Positions 22,704 to 33,769 of a stretch of DNA of 64,000 nucleotides are shown here, piece after piece. This stretch comes from Hermatobates lingyangjiaoensis. Its lineage: Eukaryota > Arthropoda > Insecta > Hemiptera > Hermatobatidae. Both the position numbers and the translations under genes were made by a program. The notes beneath the pieces were generated by a model. That model saw nothing but the letters and a program-made list of their open reading frames with translations, made no database searches and was not told the origin of the DNA. Location: the NCBI GenBank assembly GCA_026182355.1, contig JAPFBL010000006.1, positions 7,468,501-7,532,500 on the forward strand, read 5' to 3'. Position 1 is the stretch's first letter, and the number at the start of each line of letters is the position of its first letter.

Positions 22704-22710
22704 GTATATA
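22704..22710 (-). promoter_or_regulatory. Gene D TATA-type box
   Basis: TATATAC on the minus strand, 48 bases before the ATG at 22656; a start about 30 bases downstream leaves a leader near 24 bases. No clean TCAGT is present, so it is weaker than the gene A and C promoters. Confidence 0.4.
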
Positions 22711-22954
22711 CATTTCTGTTCATCTGCACAAATTTTTGCTCAGTTTCTTTCCAGGCAGTTCAGAAATAAGTTTCATATAATTTATAATAAAAAATCATTA
22801 TTGTTTTTTTTTATTTACTTTTTGTGATTTTATTAGAAAGTTTATAAAACTTTTATGATGTTTCAAGCAAAAGTTTTGAATTAAAGGTTGCACAGATAAT
22901 TGAAGAAGACAAATTGATTGGAACACACACATTGGCCTTCTGCTCTTACAGGGC

Positions 22955-22993
22955 TACTCGCGCTAGCCAGCACATTTAATCTCAAGAAGAATA
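22955..22993 (+). repeat. Left part of a dispersed repeat split by Tigger
   Basis: CCAGCACATTTAA matches the copy at 25117-25130. The repeat resumes after the Tigger element at 23711, so the transposon landed in an older repeat. Confidence 0.5.
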
Positions 22994-23708
22994 CAGTAAA
23001 CACTCGCTAGTTCGCGGTTTAGTTTTCGCGGGTTCAGTGTTTCGCGGAGTCATGAAATGTTCAATTAAAAATTAAAAAATATAAAAAAATATTCAACCGT
23101 TATTGCGGTAAAAAATAAAAAAAATACAACTCGTAATGAAAAAATATTGTAGTTAGTATTAGAGAAGAAAATATACAGGATTCTTCTTGTACGATCGAGA
23201 GATATCAAACAACTAGTCACTTGCTGGGTCAAAAAATATTCTACAGGTTAATAACAAGGTTAATAAAAGCTATTAAAAAATATTCAATAATGACTAAAAA
23301 TTAATGAAAAATATTAAAACATAGTCATTGTAACAAGAGAATAATACAAATATCAAAAAATAGATCATTTCATCTATAAATTACAATAAAGAATAGTTAC
23401 GATTTTTTTTATTTTATTTACTTGCATTATTATTTACTGCACAATACATCATGGGTATAATTCTCTCTCTCTTTTTCTCTTATAGTCAGTAAAGACGTCA
23501 TTTTTTTGTTAATTATTTCTTATTTTTTCCTTTTTGTTTTTTTATTTACAACACAGTACAGTATTCAGTAACGTCAGGATTCTCTCTCTGTTTAAAGGTC
23601 GTTGTTTGAGCTGTAGAGGCTTTTATAAAGGCGCCTCCATTATTTGCGGTTTTCGCTTTTCGCAGGTGTCTTCGGTCCCCAATATCCGCGAAAAGTGAGG
23701 GTTTACTG
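22994..23708. mobile_element. Tigger/pogo-type MITE
   Basis: The left end CAGTAAACACTCGCTAGTTCG and the right end (inverse CAGTAAACCCTCACTTTTCG) are the terminal repeats of pogo/Tigger transposons, with a TA duplication at 22992-22993 and 23709-23710. Interior sub-terminal GCGGTTTTCGC / TTCGCGGGTTC motifs are also typical. It is 715 bp long and has no transposase frame. Confidence 0.85.
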
Positions 23709-23710
23709 TA

Positions 23711-23810
23711 CTCTGTTGAAATGACGCTGTGCTCTAAAAGCACATTTTAAGTCGACATTTTTTTTCTGATGATTTCCAGTGTAACTAAGTTGCATATAAC
23801 ACATGTTCAA
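23711..23810 (+). repeat. Right part of the dispersed repeat split by Tigger
   Basis: ATGACGCTGTGCTC, AAAAGCACATTTTAAGTCGA and GATGATTTCCAGTGT match 25135-25215 in order. Confidence 0.65.
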
Positions 23811-24600
23811 CTGCAGTGACTGCACAATGACTTGAGATTCAGAGACTGTATGCCTTTGGCTGTTAGCCAGTATCCTGCTTTCACTTAGCTGATGTGTTCC
23901 ACCAGATCAGGCTGCTGACTATCTCTCATTACCAATGAGTACTGTGACAATCTCTGATACCACTTTAATTCCGTTATATACATACATATGTATGGTGTGA
24001 AAGGGCTCAGAGCAAAGTTTTCTTGTTTTCGATTTCTCCTTGTAACTTTTTGTTTCTTGTATATATATACATAATACTTATAAGCAAAAAACATCTAAAC
24101 ATATAATACTTAGGTCTATCGACTTAATTGATTCCATATCAATTGATTCCTTTTATGTACAAACCAATAAAGATAATTAAGAGTTCACTTATTTAAATGG
24201 ATACTTCCATAATTTGCGGTCTGAAAATTTTTTTCAAAGTTGTATTTTAAAATTATACAACCTAAATAAATTTATTGCACATAGAACCAAATTTTAGCTT
24301 ATGGGAAGCACAAAATCCTTTCCTCCTAAACTTTATAACTTCAAAACTAATCTAGATCCAAAAATATACATTAATAAATAATATAAAATATGAAAGTTTA
24401 TCTATGTTTAGTAGATTTAATTCAATTGTCTTCTTTCGTCAACATAATGTTACGAGTAGTGTATTACTACATGGTAATGGGTAATTCTTGATACCCATTT
24501 TATCAATAATTTTTATTATAATAATATAATAATAATAATAAGTTAAATTATACAAGTGGTAAAAATCTAGGAAGTCCATATATTTCTGAGGAACTATAAG
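23811..24600. other. AT-rich DNA, no gene seen
   Basis: Nothing recognised apart from short AT-rich low-complexity runs (for example TAATAATAATAA near 24520-24540). Confidence 0.4.
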
Positions 24601-24760
24601 ATTACCTGATGAAGAAATTCTAAAAAATGTGTATAGTGACCCTTTCTGCTTAGAGAATATTTTAATAATTAACTTACAAAACTTACACAGAACTTATCTC
24701 ATCCAAGATGACTGGAAAGGCATATCTTTTGACACAAAGAATATATTCAATATATATTAA
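24601..24760 (+). CDS. Possible terminal exon, 53 codons, unidentified
   Basis: After an AG at 24599-24600 a frame of 53 codons runs to TAA (24758-24760), with protein-like composition (LPDEEILKNVYSDPF, QDDWKGISFD) in an AT-rich setting where chance frames this balanced are uncommon. The acceptor lacks a good pyrimidine tract and no partner exon was found, so it could be a chance frame or a fossil of a mobile element. Confidence 0.25.
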
Positions 24761-25109
24761 ACATAAGAAAAATTAATATGGGTGTTAAATAGTTCTAATT
24801 TCAAAACAGAAAATGTTCCTGCAATGGTAAATTTCCAATAATTTATCTTTAATGAAATGAATATTTATTTCAAAATTTGTACACTCCATTTACTAGGTAG
24901 TTTTTCAAAACTTTGACTGTATTATTATAATTTTGATGTATTATAGTAATTCGTTAATTTTATTTTAAAATAGTAGATGAATTCAATATATAAAATAATT
25001 TGCCAAAATACAATTAAATTATTAATTGAAATGATTTTCCAAATAAGTCAAATTGAATATAATAATGTTTAATTAATATTATACTAATAGAGTGTTTAAA
25101 ATTAAACAC

Positions 25110-25215
25110 TCCTGCTCTCCAGCACATTTAACGTCATGACGCTGTGCTCCAAAAACACATTTTCAGTCGACACTTTTTGTTTGATGATTTCCAGTGTTAA
25201 CTAAATTGCATATAA
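25110..25215 (+). repeat. Uninterrupted copy of the repeat split at 22955/23711
   Basis: CCAGCACATTTAACGTCATG runs directly into ACGCTGTGCTCCAAAAACAC and GATTTCCAGTGTTAACTAAA, giving the pre-insertion state of the 22955-23810 copy. Confidence 0.65.
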
Positions 25216-27870
25216 CTAAATCTAATATAACAGATTATTATTATTATAACAGATTTAGAATATGTCTAAATCTAATTAAACATTTAACAGTGCTTCATAG
25301 ATAGTACAAACAATAAATTTACGTAGTTGAATTCAATTATAGGCTATATAACTTTAAGAAAACAGAATTAACTCTAACGTGGTCACAAAAAGCACAATTT
25401 CTTCCAAATGAAATGAAACTATTTATATGGAAGAAGTTATAAACTGCTTAATAAAAATACAACATTTAAATTATTGAAAGTGCAGTAAAACTTGATTGAT
25501 TTGCTACCTACAGGAGAGGAAGAGCAAACATTAGTTATAGCAGAAGCATATGACATTTTTAAAGATATAGCATTTCACAATAGCATAAGTAATGGACCCT
25601 ATGGAATTATGGTAATATGCCACTTACTAATAGTGACTTATTCAGGCCATTGGAGAACTCACGTACATTTGAAAAAAAAAAAGATAGGATAGAAGGAATA
25701 AATTAATACAATTGAGCAATAAATAAAAAATATAACCATAGGGTAAAGAGAAAGAAAAGATTAAAACTAAATATATAACAATTTCTATTAAATAAGAGAT
25801 AAGGTACAGTATAATCTACCAGAAATGTCTACACACCCTTCGTGGTCAGTATGGTGTGTAAGATGACCATTTCCCGAAACCGGTCACGCTAAGAGAACAA
25901 GGGAACTTCCGAAATGAAGTAGAATTATCAAAGTTGCTAACCAACGTAGATTACCATATAACGTAATTAAAATTACGTTAACCTTGGAAAAAAAATAAAC
26001 TTACCTTTAGTATGTGATTTAATTTTAGGAATGACTAATATATTAACCAGTCACAATCTATTTTTAATACCCGTGCAACCATGACCATTCATCCAAAAAA
26101 TAAAAAAGATAATCTAATATGTGTCTTCAGGTTTAGAGACTCTTTCAGTGTTTGAAAGAGTATTACGAAGCGTCAGGCTGAAAAAGTCACTAGGCTCTAA
26201 CCAGCCATCTTAGAAATTTTAGTCCAATAATTCTCGTAAAAGTTACATAAAGATTGATAAAGGTTAGACGTAGACTATAAGTGAGCATAACAGTGTGGAC
26301 AATGGATGCCAGTGTGACAAACTTTCTGTCCTCCCCATTGTTCCTTGAGAGGAATAGCTCAGATTTCATACATAAACATTTCTTTCACGAAAGCCATTTC
26401 ACGGAAATAACTCTTTAAAACAGAAAACTGCGTCAAATTAAACGCGAAACAATGGCTCAATCTATTGAACTGAGACTTGGAAATGATTCAATCATTTCAC
26501 TTACAAGCATTTTCATAATGTATTGGAAGGTTAAAGGTAAATTTGGTTTTAAATTTACAATAAATTCAAATAATAAATAACATTATTATATTAGATAAAA
26601 TTACGAATAATATTTTTTTTATTAATAACAGAAGAAATCAGTTATCTTCATTAGCTTTACATATTTCCATAATATTTTGGAAAAACTGATTCTGAAACAA
26701 ATCTAAAGAATATATTATTTAAAAATTTAATCAATTAAAAATGATTTGATAAAAATAATAATATTGAGAATTTTTTCTTTCAGAATCTTTTTACTATAGG
26801 TACAAAACCGGCAAATGTGTTTTTATAGTTACTTCAAATTTTATTACATTATATTGTCCGATTTTTTTTTATTTTGTAATATAATTATTGCTGTAAAGGA
26901 ATATACATTTATCCTTTTCTAATCTTCGTTTCAAGCTTATAACTTATTTAATATTACTAGTTCATAACATTTTTTAATGATATTAACTCCAACCACAACA
27001 CATAAAATCATTCCACACCATCTTTCTTCCTCCCTCGCGGATTTTCTAACAAGTCATTATTACCTTATCAATAATTTACACACTATGCGTATCATACAGG
27101 AAGAACCTCAGTGTTCAATATTTCTGACTTGGAAACACAACAGAGTCAATGAGTCACTGGCTTTATTTCACAGAAGAAAAACAAACTTGCCTTTATTATT
27201 TTAAAAAAAATACGGCTTTTTGACAGAACGTAGGAGACATCAATGAGAGTTGCAACATTCTCTGGAAGTATCTTCATTATTAGTCTCAATCATGAGAGTC
27301 CAAAATCCATATAATAGCCTTCTCCACACAACACCTGGCCATAGTTCCTCCAGAAGGGATCCTAGGGAAAGTATTATTTAATAATCTGGTCCCTTATTAA
27401 AAAGATGTTTCATTTTTTCTTTGTAAAGGCAAAAATGTTTGTACTATGAAATAATGTACGTTTTTAATTTGCAATTGAGTTTTTTCAATTATAGTAATTT
27501 TTTATTGCTTTTCTTAAAATTTTAGCCTTGTTTGAATTGTGTACAGTGTTATTTTAAGACTCTTTCATACATGTAAACATCATATCTGGAAGGTTTTTTA
27601 TATATTACACAACAACAGACGCTCATATTTTATTCTTTGTTTTGTTAATCTAAACTTTCTACCTTGCCAGACAATATAAATATTTATAGCTGTGCTCGAA
27701 TTGTCAATCTTTATTAGATGTCTTGCAATATTGAACTGAAATTAAACTCTTTAATATAAATTATAACTTATTAATTAAAACCGTAAATCAGATATACAAA
27801 TCCGGTAATGATGATTAATGAACTTTTAATTGAAATGAGAATTAAAAACTTGGATTATTCTATTGATATA
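25216..27870. other. Mostly AT-rich DNA, no gene assigned
   Basis: The block 25800-25950 contains CATTTCCCGAAACCGGTCAC, similar to the 'CCCGAAACCGGTC' of the 47-kb foldback, so probably a retroelement end. The segment 25985-26100 has a minus-strand consensus donor (AAAG|GTAAGTTT) without a convincing exon before it. Elsewhere nothing is seen. Confidence 0.35.
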
Positions 27871-27892
27871 TTATGTTAAATAGCTATAAGTG

Positions 27893-28025
27893 CTTGTGGG
27901 AGGGTGACCAAGCGGTCAGTGGCGATGGAATGTCAGGAAGAATGATAACTGGCTCTTATCATTCAGTAGCATTCAACTGTCAGTTTTTGGTTCGTTACCA
28001 GCCTGGAATCCCAGGATGTATTATA
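27893..28025 (+). repeat. Possible tRNA-derived SINE head
   Basis: GGGTGACCAAGCGGTCAGTG resembles the A-box side of Leu/Ser tRNAs, and GGTTCGTTACC 90 bases on resembles a B box. The body does not fold into a clean tRNA, so a SINE fragment is more likely than a tRNA gene. Confidence 0.3.
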
Positions 28026-28085
28026 AATTCTAGTTTAATTTGTTTGGAGAGAGAATTTAAGGACTTCAAGACGATGATGAGATAA

Positions 28086-28507
28086 AGACTCTTTAGAAGA
28101 TAGACACGCAACTACTGCAGTGGTTGGCATCACTCGTTTACGATTTCTTCTTTAACTAGTCTCTAGTCACTCGAGACCGAGCAATGCTCTCTGCTCAATC
28201 AACACATATCTTTTGATGCTTTTAAGAAACGATACAACTTGTTCACAATATTGTGGTTTCTTTTGTTTAACACTACTTTGGCTCCTCTTAATTCCTTTCT
28301 ATTTGTTCTTCAATACATAAATCCCTTTGAATCACTTTATATTACTTGACTTCATACACTAAAACCTCTCATGACTTAGCTGTCATAAGTATCTCAGTTT
28401 TATTTTACCTTTTTAATAATGAATGAGTTGGAGCTTCATCATACTCTGCAGACTACTCGATTGCAACTGATATTTGGCACACTGGTTAAATTGAACGATA
28501 CTGTATA
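28086..28507. other. No gene seen
   Basis: Moderately AT-rich with no element or exon recognised. Confidence 0.4.
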
Positions 28508-28515
28508 ACCTATAG

Positions 28516-29368
28516 CAGAGGTTCCCAAACTGGGTTCCGCAGAATTCAGTGGTTCCTTAAAGGACTATCAGGGGTCCGTAAAAAACCTTTATAAAAACCA
28601 CTTTTCTAATTTTTCTTTGGAACGTACTATTTCTAATGTTCTAAAAAAATAACTTTTAGTGGGTATGGATTTATTCAGTGTTTTTTTTTAATCATGAAAC
28701 CGAATCACATTTATATTTACTAATACAAATAAGTAGAAGATTTTAAAATTTGATTCAATTTATAATGAATTATTAGTCAGTTTTTGGAGCTATCTGATAT
28801 CCAAATTTCCTGTTATTGCAAAAAAAGCACTTCACACATTGCTGCCATTTCCCACTACTTATCTACTTTTGTGAAACTTGATTTTCCTTTTATCATCCAT
28901 AAAAACTAAATACCGAAGTAGACTTAATGATGCTGCTGACTTGAGAATCAAACTCTTAACTATAAATTCAAACTTTAAAAAATTGTGTGATAATAGGAAA
29001 CAAAAACATTATTCTCATTAAACGCTACAAAATTATTGTAATTATATGATATTTTTAGTACATGATTACAGTAATAATTAAATGATGATTACAAATTAAA
29101 CTCTGTGTTACAATTACTAGTAACTCTGTTTTATGTGTTATGTACTTGTGGGTAATATAGAAATTAAAACCATTTAGTTTTAAAATTTTATTCAAAAAAT
29201 ACACATTGTAATAGTATTACTTTTTTATTATTTTGAAACGTACATACTATTTATAAAGAAATATGAAATTTTATGTCATAACCGTATAAAATCATTAAAA
29301 TCTGTGGTTACCAGACAAGTTACTGCACCAAGAAGGGTTCCGTGTTGAAAAATGTTTTAGAAATTCTG
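28516..29368 (+). mobile_element. Second degraded hAT element, different subfamily
   Basis: The left terminus CAGAGGTTCCCAAAC and right terminus GTTTTAGAAATTCTG agree at 11 of 15 positions as inverted repeats. The flanks ACCTATAG (28508-28515) and AACTAGAG (29369-29376) are a decayed 8-bp duplication (6 of 8). The interior retains the transposase C-terminus. Confidence 0.65.
28800..29021 (+). pseudogene. hAT transposase C-terminal domain remnant
   Basis: The frame reads AKKALHTLLPFPTTYL, then a stop and shift where LCExxFS is expected, then IKTKYRSRLNDAADLRIKL and a charged tail ending in SH before TAA at 29019-29021. This is the ZBED5/SCAND3-like hAT dimerisation domain, as in the 510-736 remnant but from a distinct lineage (KTKYRSRLN versus KTKSRNRLN). 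Non-functional. Confidence 0.75.
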
Positions 29369-29376
29369 AACTAGAG

Positions 29377-29998
29377 CTCCTCAAAGATGAGCCACAAAAT
29401 TGTTTAAAATTGTATTTTATATGACATACAATTTTCTAAAATAATTGAAAATAAAAGTGAAAATGAATATATTCAATACACTTTTGGGAAAAAGAAAATG
29501 AAAAAAATAATCCAAATATACTCCAAACAGTGACAATAAAAGTGTCACCTCACGAAAATATGCCAGTGTCCCAAAGTTTGAATTTATGGATTTAAATCTT
29601 TTCAAGTTTCTGTTGTAAACCACCAGTTTAACCACAAAAATAACTTCATAACTATAGAAAAAAGAACTGTTAGCTTAACTATATGGCTATATGTAACAGA
29701 AATACTTGTGCTATTTCCTCACAATTATTCCCAACATATCCTCTTATTGGTTGGAACTCGGTACTTAACACAGGACAAAAATGCTAAATTCAATTTTTCT
29801 TGGTGTGTACATAAAAAATTATTTGCCTTTGATATTTTATACAAAAAGGTAAATTATTATGAAGTAATTTTAAAATCAGTGAATTACATCACGCTAACTT
29901 TAATGACAAGGATTGATTAAAAACAAGCTGATTCCATAATTGGTTAAGGTCAGGGTCATTGGTACTCGGATATGGGGTATACCGTGCTTATTGCTCAG
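29377..29998. other. AT-rich DNA, no gene seen
   Basis: Possible 5' flank or intron of the exon candidate at 29999; nothing recognised. Confidence 0.4.
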
Positions 29999-30124
29999 TG
30001 CAAGTAGGCAGAACGCTTTCAAATGATTTTCATCGTTATGCTTCACAAACCATGGATCAAGTACCTTTAACTAAATTTATTCAAATTAATTCAGCACTAT
30101 TAAAAGAATATAATGAGAACACAG
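29999..30124 (+). CDS. Candidate internal exon, 42 codons, unidentified
   Basis: The acceptor GTGCTTATTGCTCAG and the near-consensus donor ACAG|GTATGT bound 126 bases that are open only in the matching frame and symmetric in phase (1-1). The residues look like genuine protein (LSNDFHRYASQTMDQVPLTK, then INSALLKEYNENT). I do not recognise the family. No neighbouring exon in a compatible frame was found nearby, so the gene may extend outside the readable region or the exon may be a relic. Confidence 0.4.
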
Positions 30125-30224
30125 GTATGTGTAACTGTTTGGTAGTACAGACATATCTCAATATCTGGAGTCACTAGATCTCGAGTCTCTTCTTATCCCA
30201 AACTAAATTTTCTCAAACTACATT

Positions 30225-30400
30225 TATACTTTACTAAAAGTGAAGTATAGTCATTGTGAAAAAAGTCGATGTCGAGAATTTGACGGAATTAGATGTTTAG
30301 AGATCTTGAAAGTCGTTTTATGACTTTTTCGATTATGTCTGTGTGTATGTGTGCGTGTGTGTGAATGTGTGTATGTGTGTGTGTGTGTGTATGTGTATAA
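30225..30400 (+). repeat. R1 repeat fragment with (TG)n
   Basis: AGTGAAGTATAGTCATTGTG, TCGATGTCGAGAATTTGACG and GTCGTTTTATGACTTTTTCG match the start of R1 (11705, 40570), then run into a TG-rich tract at about 30338-30395. Confidence 0.65.
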
Positions 30401-30532
30401 ACCAGATATAATAAATTGTTGAAAACACATGCAATATTGTGTAATTATAAACAATTATAAACAATTACAACTACTGTATGACTTTTTATGTCCCAGTGTA
30501 ATTGCATCAAAATCATTTTATTGAATTTTGTA

Positions 30533-30534
<2 letters not shown>

Positions 30535-30577
<43 letters not shown>
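30535..30577 (+). repeat. (TA)n tract
   Basis: About 21 TA units adjoining a P1 copy. Confidence 0.9.
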
Positions 30578-30579
<2 letters not shown>

Positions 30580-30639
30580 CTTACCAAAATACGTGCTATA
30601 AAAAAATATTTAGCTGAAAATGAGAAATTCAGAAACAGG

Positions 30640-30910
30640 TTTAAGATATTTCAACCAAAAGAACTAGTCTTTGTCAGAGTCACAATAGATCTAAAACAAG
30701 TGAAATCTAATATCTGGACTGATTCTAAGAAGAGATGGAGGAAAAAGTACTTTAAAGGATTTAAAGACTGGGTAAACAAAGAAGTTCAGGAAAAAATAAG
30801 CAAAACACCATTTGATTGTACTTATCTCTGCTCGACGATTAGCTATATTTACCTGCTCAATCACACCAGTTTGAGTGTGACTCTGACGAAGACCAGTTGT
30901 TTTGTTTGAA
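30640..30910. repeat. P1 foldback with divergent loop
   Basis: The left arm AAGATATTTCAACCAAAAGA, CTAGTCTTTGTCAGAGTCAC and the right arm GTGACTCTGACGAAGACCAG, TTGTTTTGTTTGAAACAACT are inverted, separated by about 170 bases of unrelated sequence. The loop is open in one frame, but its Lys-rich product looks like chance. Confidence 0.6.
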
Positions 30911-31057
30911 ACAACTTACTTCCATTTCCTAGTGTTGTATTACGTATTTATTTTGACCTTTTGTTTTATATATTAGCGTATTTTCAATTAAAAACCGTTT
31001 CTTGACGGTTCATTAAAATGACAAATATTGAGTATATATATATGTAGTACTTCTTAC

Positions 31058-31174
31058 ATCTGCACTTCTGAAGACAATATCCATTGCATATATTTGCCTT
31101 TTCTCTCTTGTAATTCAATACATCAACTGTCTCTGAAGCATTGGGAGTTATATTAGCATTCAACCATATCATAC
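31058..31174 (-). CDS. Candidate exon: Cys-rich, N-glycosylation-site-rich segment
   Basis: On the minus strand a tandem acceptor (ATATCTTAG with CAAG right after) and a donor (AGAT|GTAAGA) bound about 39 codons. They contain two sequons (NIT, NAS) and a cluster of four Cys in eleven residues (CNGYCLQKCRC). Using the second AG, the exon starts with two codon bases, which fits the exon candidate at 32682-32729. Clustered Cys plus sequons suggests an extracellular or small disulphide-bonded protein, but no family is recognised and no stop-containing last exon was found. Confidence 0.35.
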
Positions 31175-31289
31175 CTTGCTAAGATATGAATGTGCAGATT
31201 ATAGGCTTTCACCTACATTATACATACTAGTCATTACATCGGTCAGTAGTATGTTAATACATACTACTTTTTGTTTTTATTCCATTTTC

Positions 31290-31480
31290 ACTTTTGCTGT
31301 TAGTAAAGTAGAGAATCCAGGAGAAATGAAATTTTGAAAATTTCACAGATTTACACGTTTTGAAATTCTATATAATCATTTTTGAATTAGTTGATGATGT
31401 TTGTCTATGTTTATTGCTGCGTGGGTGGGTGTGTGTATCAATGAGTTTGTAGACACCCTAAAGGAGCAACCTCTTATAAA
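31290..31480 (+). repeat. Diverged R1 repeat fragment
   Basis: Shares the order AGTAAAGTAGAGAATCC..., GATGATGTTTGTCTATG and GTGGGTGGGTGTGTG with the 5' part of R1. Confidence 0.45.
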
Positions 31481-32104
31481 ATAACCGGCTTCTGCTCTGT
31501 TCTTATAGAGCAAATGATCAAGCTAGTTTGAGTTGCATTTTCTTCTTAGAAGAGTTACTTTATTTCCCAATATATACATTTCGACCCATATCTTTTCTCC
31601 TCAACTTTTCACTTCAGAGATGTCAGTTTCTGAAATTAGTATAAAGCTGACAGTATCATTAATTATCAAAAAAATCATTATTTTTTTATGAGAAGAACTT
31701 AAATAATGTCATACTTTCAAAAGATTGTATAAAAATATAAAAAATATTAACTTATAAATGATACTAAATCTTGTGCGAACTATAAAGAAATTCAAGAAAA
31801 TCTAAAGTGGCCGACACACAACTTTACTATAATTAATCATAATATTACTTTTTTTGATAATTAAATGTATTTTTGTTTTATTTCATAAGACTACCGTGTT
31901 GTTGTTATAATATACCCTCTGTAAAATGTTGTCGAAATAATAGATGATATTTTTAATGATTTCATTTAGTCAGTTATAAAACATTTTAAATTATTGACCT
32001 AGAACAAACAGAGAAGTTTTTATTAAATATTATGCATATATTATGAAGTGTTTTTTTTTTTGAAGATACAATATTTTTTTGTAAATGTAAATTCAGTTGG
32101 AATG
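31481..32104. other. AT-rich DNA, no gene seen
   Basis: Nothing recognised; low-complexity A/T runs. Confidence 0.4.
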
Positions 32105-32400
32105 AGATTAAACTAAATTAGGCGCAGTTGTTGTATCCAACTTTTTATCTACTTTCTTCTTCATCCATTTTTTAATTTTTGCTATCTATTCCAAACGGTT
32201 CACTGGCTCATTTCCCTGTATTCCTATTTGTAATCAATTCAACGCCCCCTGTAAACTCTATACTTACACTAAATATTCTTTGTGTAAGCAATGTATTAAT
32301 GCATTCTTAAGCCTCTAGATTAAGAAATCTAGATATTTCTGCTGATGGATTGTATGGGATGTACTATCAAACGTTTTTTTTTCTAAGAAGCCCAAAATAA
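32105..32400 (-). pseudogene. LINE fragment (Jockey-like RNase H distal region)
   Basis: Minus-strand blocks in order, in shifting frames: GVELITNRNTGK (family GxxGNExAD...), ASEPFGI (family GPEPFCGI) and KIKKWMKKKVDKK (family NKIKxWMKxKH). This is the region between RNase H and the C-terminal zinc-knuckle-like tail of Jockey-type LINEs. Multiple stops; a 5'-truncated, dead copy. Confidence 0.55.
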
Positions 32401-32681
32401 TTGTTTTAACTCTCAAAATTTTTCTGTTTCCTTCATCGAAATTTCTGGACCAAATTCTGTTGTGGAATGTCGTCCATTATGAAGATAACTACTCACCGAA
32501 AACCATTCATGTTACTATGGATAGTACTTTTGTCATTTTTAAGGTAACATGATACATGATATTTATGATTGTCATTACTTCTAATATTGTCAACTATTGA
32601 AATATTCATATAATGACAAAATGTAATAATATTATAATAATAATGTTATAAATTTATAGAATTTCATAAGAGCTGACTTAC

Positions 32682-32729
32682 AAAGTAGCTGTACTGTCAT
32701 AAAAGATGAATTGGTACCTTTCCCATGCC
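32682..32729 (-). CDS. Candidate 48-base exon, possibly upstream of the 31058 exon
   Basis: The acceptor TTTGGAAATATTAG and a perfect donor TTT|GTAAGT bound 48 bases with phase 1-1, encoding GHGKGTNSSFMTVQLL (one NSS sequon). The phase is compatible with the exon at 31058-31174, whose first two bases would complete a Cys codon. Short and without homology, so low confidence. Confidence 0.25.
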
Positions 32730-33768
32730 CTAATATTTCCAAAAATAAAGGAGTTGTTAAACACACAAATATATTTCTGAATATATGCTTGAATATTAGT
32801 ATTGTTAAACAGTACGACATATAGGTTGATAAAATTATTCTCTCTTCCCAACCATGCTTCACCCTAGAGATTATCAGAAAATTTATGAATGTTTGTCGTT
32901 TACTGACTCACTTTAGGTATTTTATTATTCTAACATCAAAACACTTTTGCTTCAATTTTTCTATTAAACCTTCAAACAACAATTCTTTTGAATACTGAGA
33001 AAAATTGTGAATATAAAAAAACCACAAGAACGGTAGGCAATGCATTAGTTCAAGTTAAGTTTTCAGTTTTTATAGCTTCATCATCTTTTTCAGGCAATCA
33101 AAATTATTAAATTAATTGATTTTTTTTGTATAAATTTATAAAATAATTTTTTTTAATGTAAAATTAAATATTTCATTTAATTTTTAATAATGAAAAAATT
33201 ACTTTCAAATTTTTTTATTATTATAATAAATATTCTACATTGTAATTGTGATATACTATTCACCTGTGATATACTATTTACTACTCCCTTAAATTGGTTT
33301 AAGAACCAATTCGTACTAATGTATAAATTTAATTTTAGGTTAAATTTTTGGGTAAAATGTCATGGCTCTTAAGTTAGCTGCTTAGCGAAAAAAAAATTTG
33401 ATATCGCAAAATATACCATAATAACTATTTTCGTCCATATAATTTTGATAAAAAGGTATTCAGGTAAAAAAGATATAGAGCTATTTTTAGGATAATTGAA
33501 TAGGATTGCTCGAATGGTGTGGCTTCTATCTTGCCCAAAAAATTTCAGAACCAATTGCAGGTCAAAATTTTTATATTTTATACTAATACTAACCTTCCGG
33601 GTTATCCAAAAATTTTGAATTTTTTTTAAGTTAATACTACTAACGTTTCATAATAACTGTAAAGTTTCAACACTTTAGAGTTAGTTGTTTAAAAGAAAAA
33701 AAATGTTATATAAAAATTATTTTGCCCATAAAAGTACTTTCGAACATGCAATATTGTTCAAAATAGTA
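32730..33768. other. AT-rich DNA, no gene assigned
   Basis: Open stretches here are A/T-driven and lack splice or start support. Confidence 0.35.
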
Positions 33769-33769
33769 T

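Noticed and set aside
25985..26100. Exon before the consensus donor AAAG|GTAAGTTT on the minus strand
   Set aside because: Longer frames carry stops and only a 30-base stretch remains; no partner exons were found.
27893..28025. Ser/Leu tRNA gene
   Set aside because: The A- and B-box-like motifs are present, but arms do not pair properly and the 3' half is unrelated, so it is listed only as a possible SINE head.
30502..30909. Plus-strand 135-codon frame
   Set aside because: It starts inside a (TA)n run and crosses both arms of a P1 foldback; the reading is a by-product of repeat sequence.
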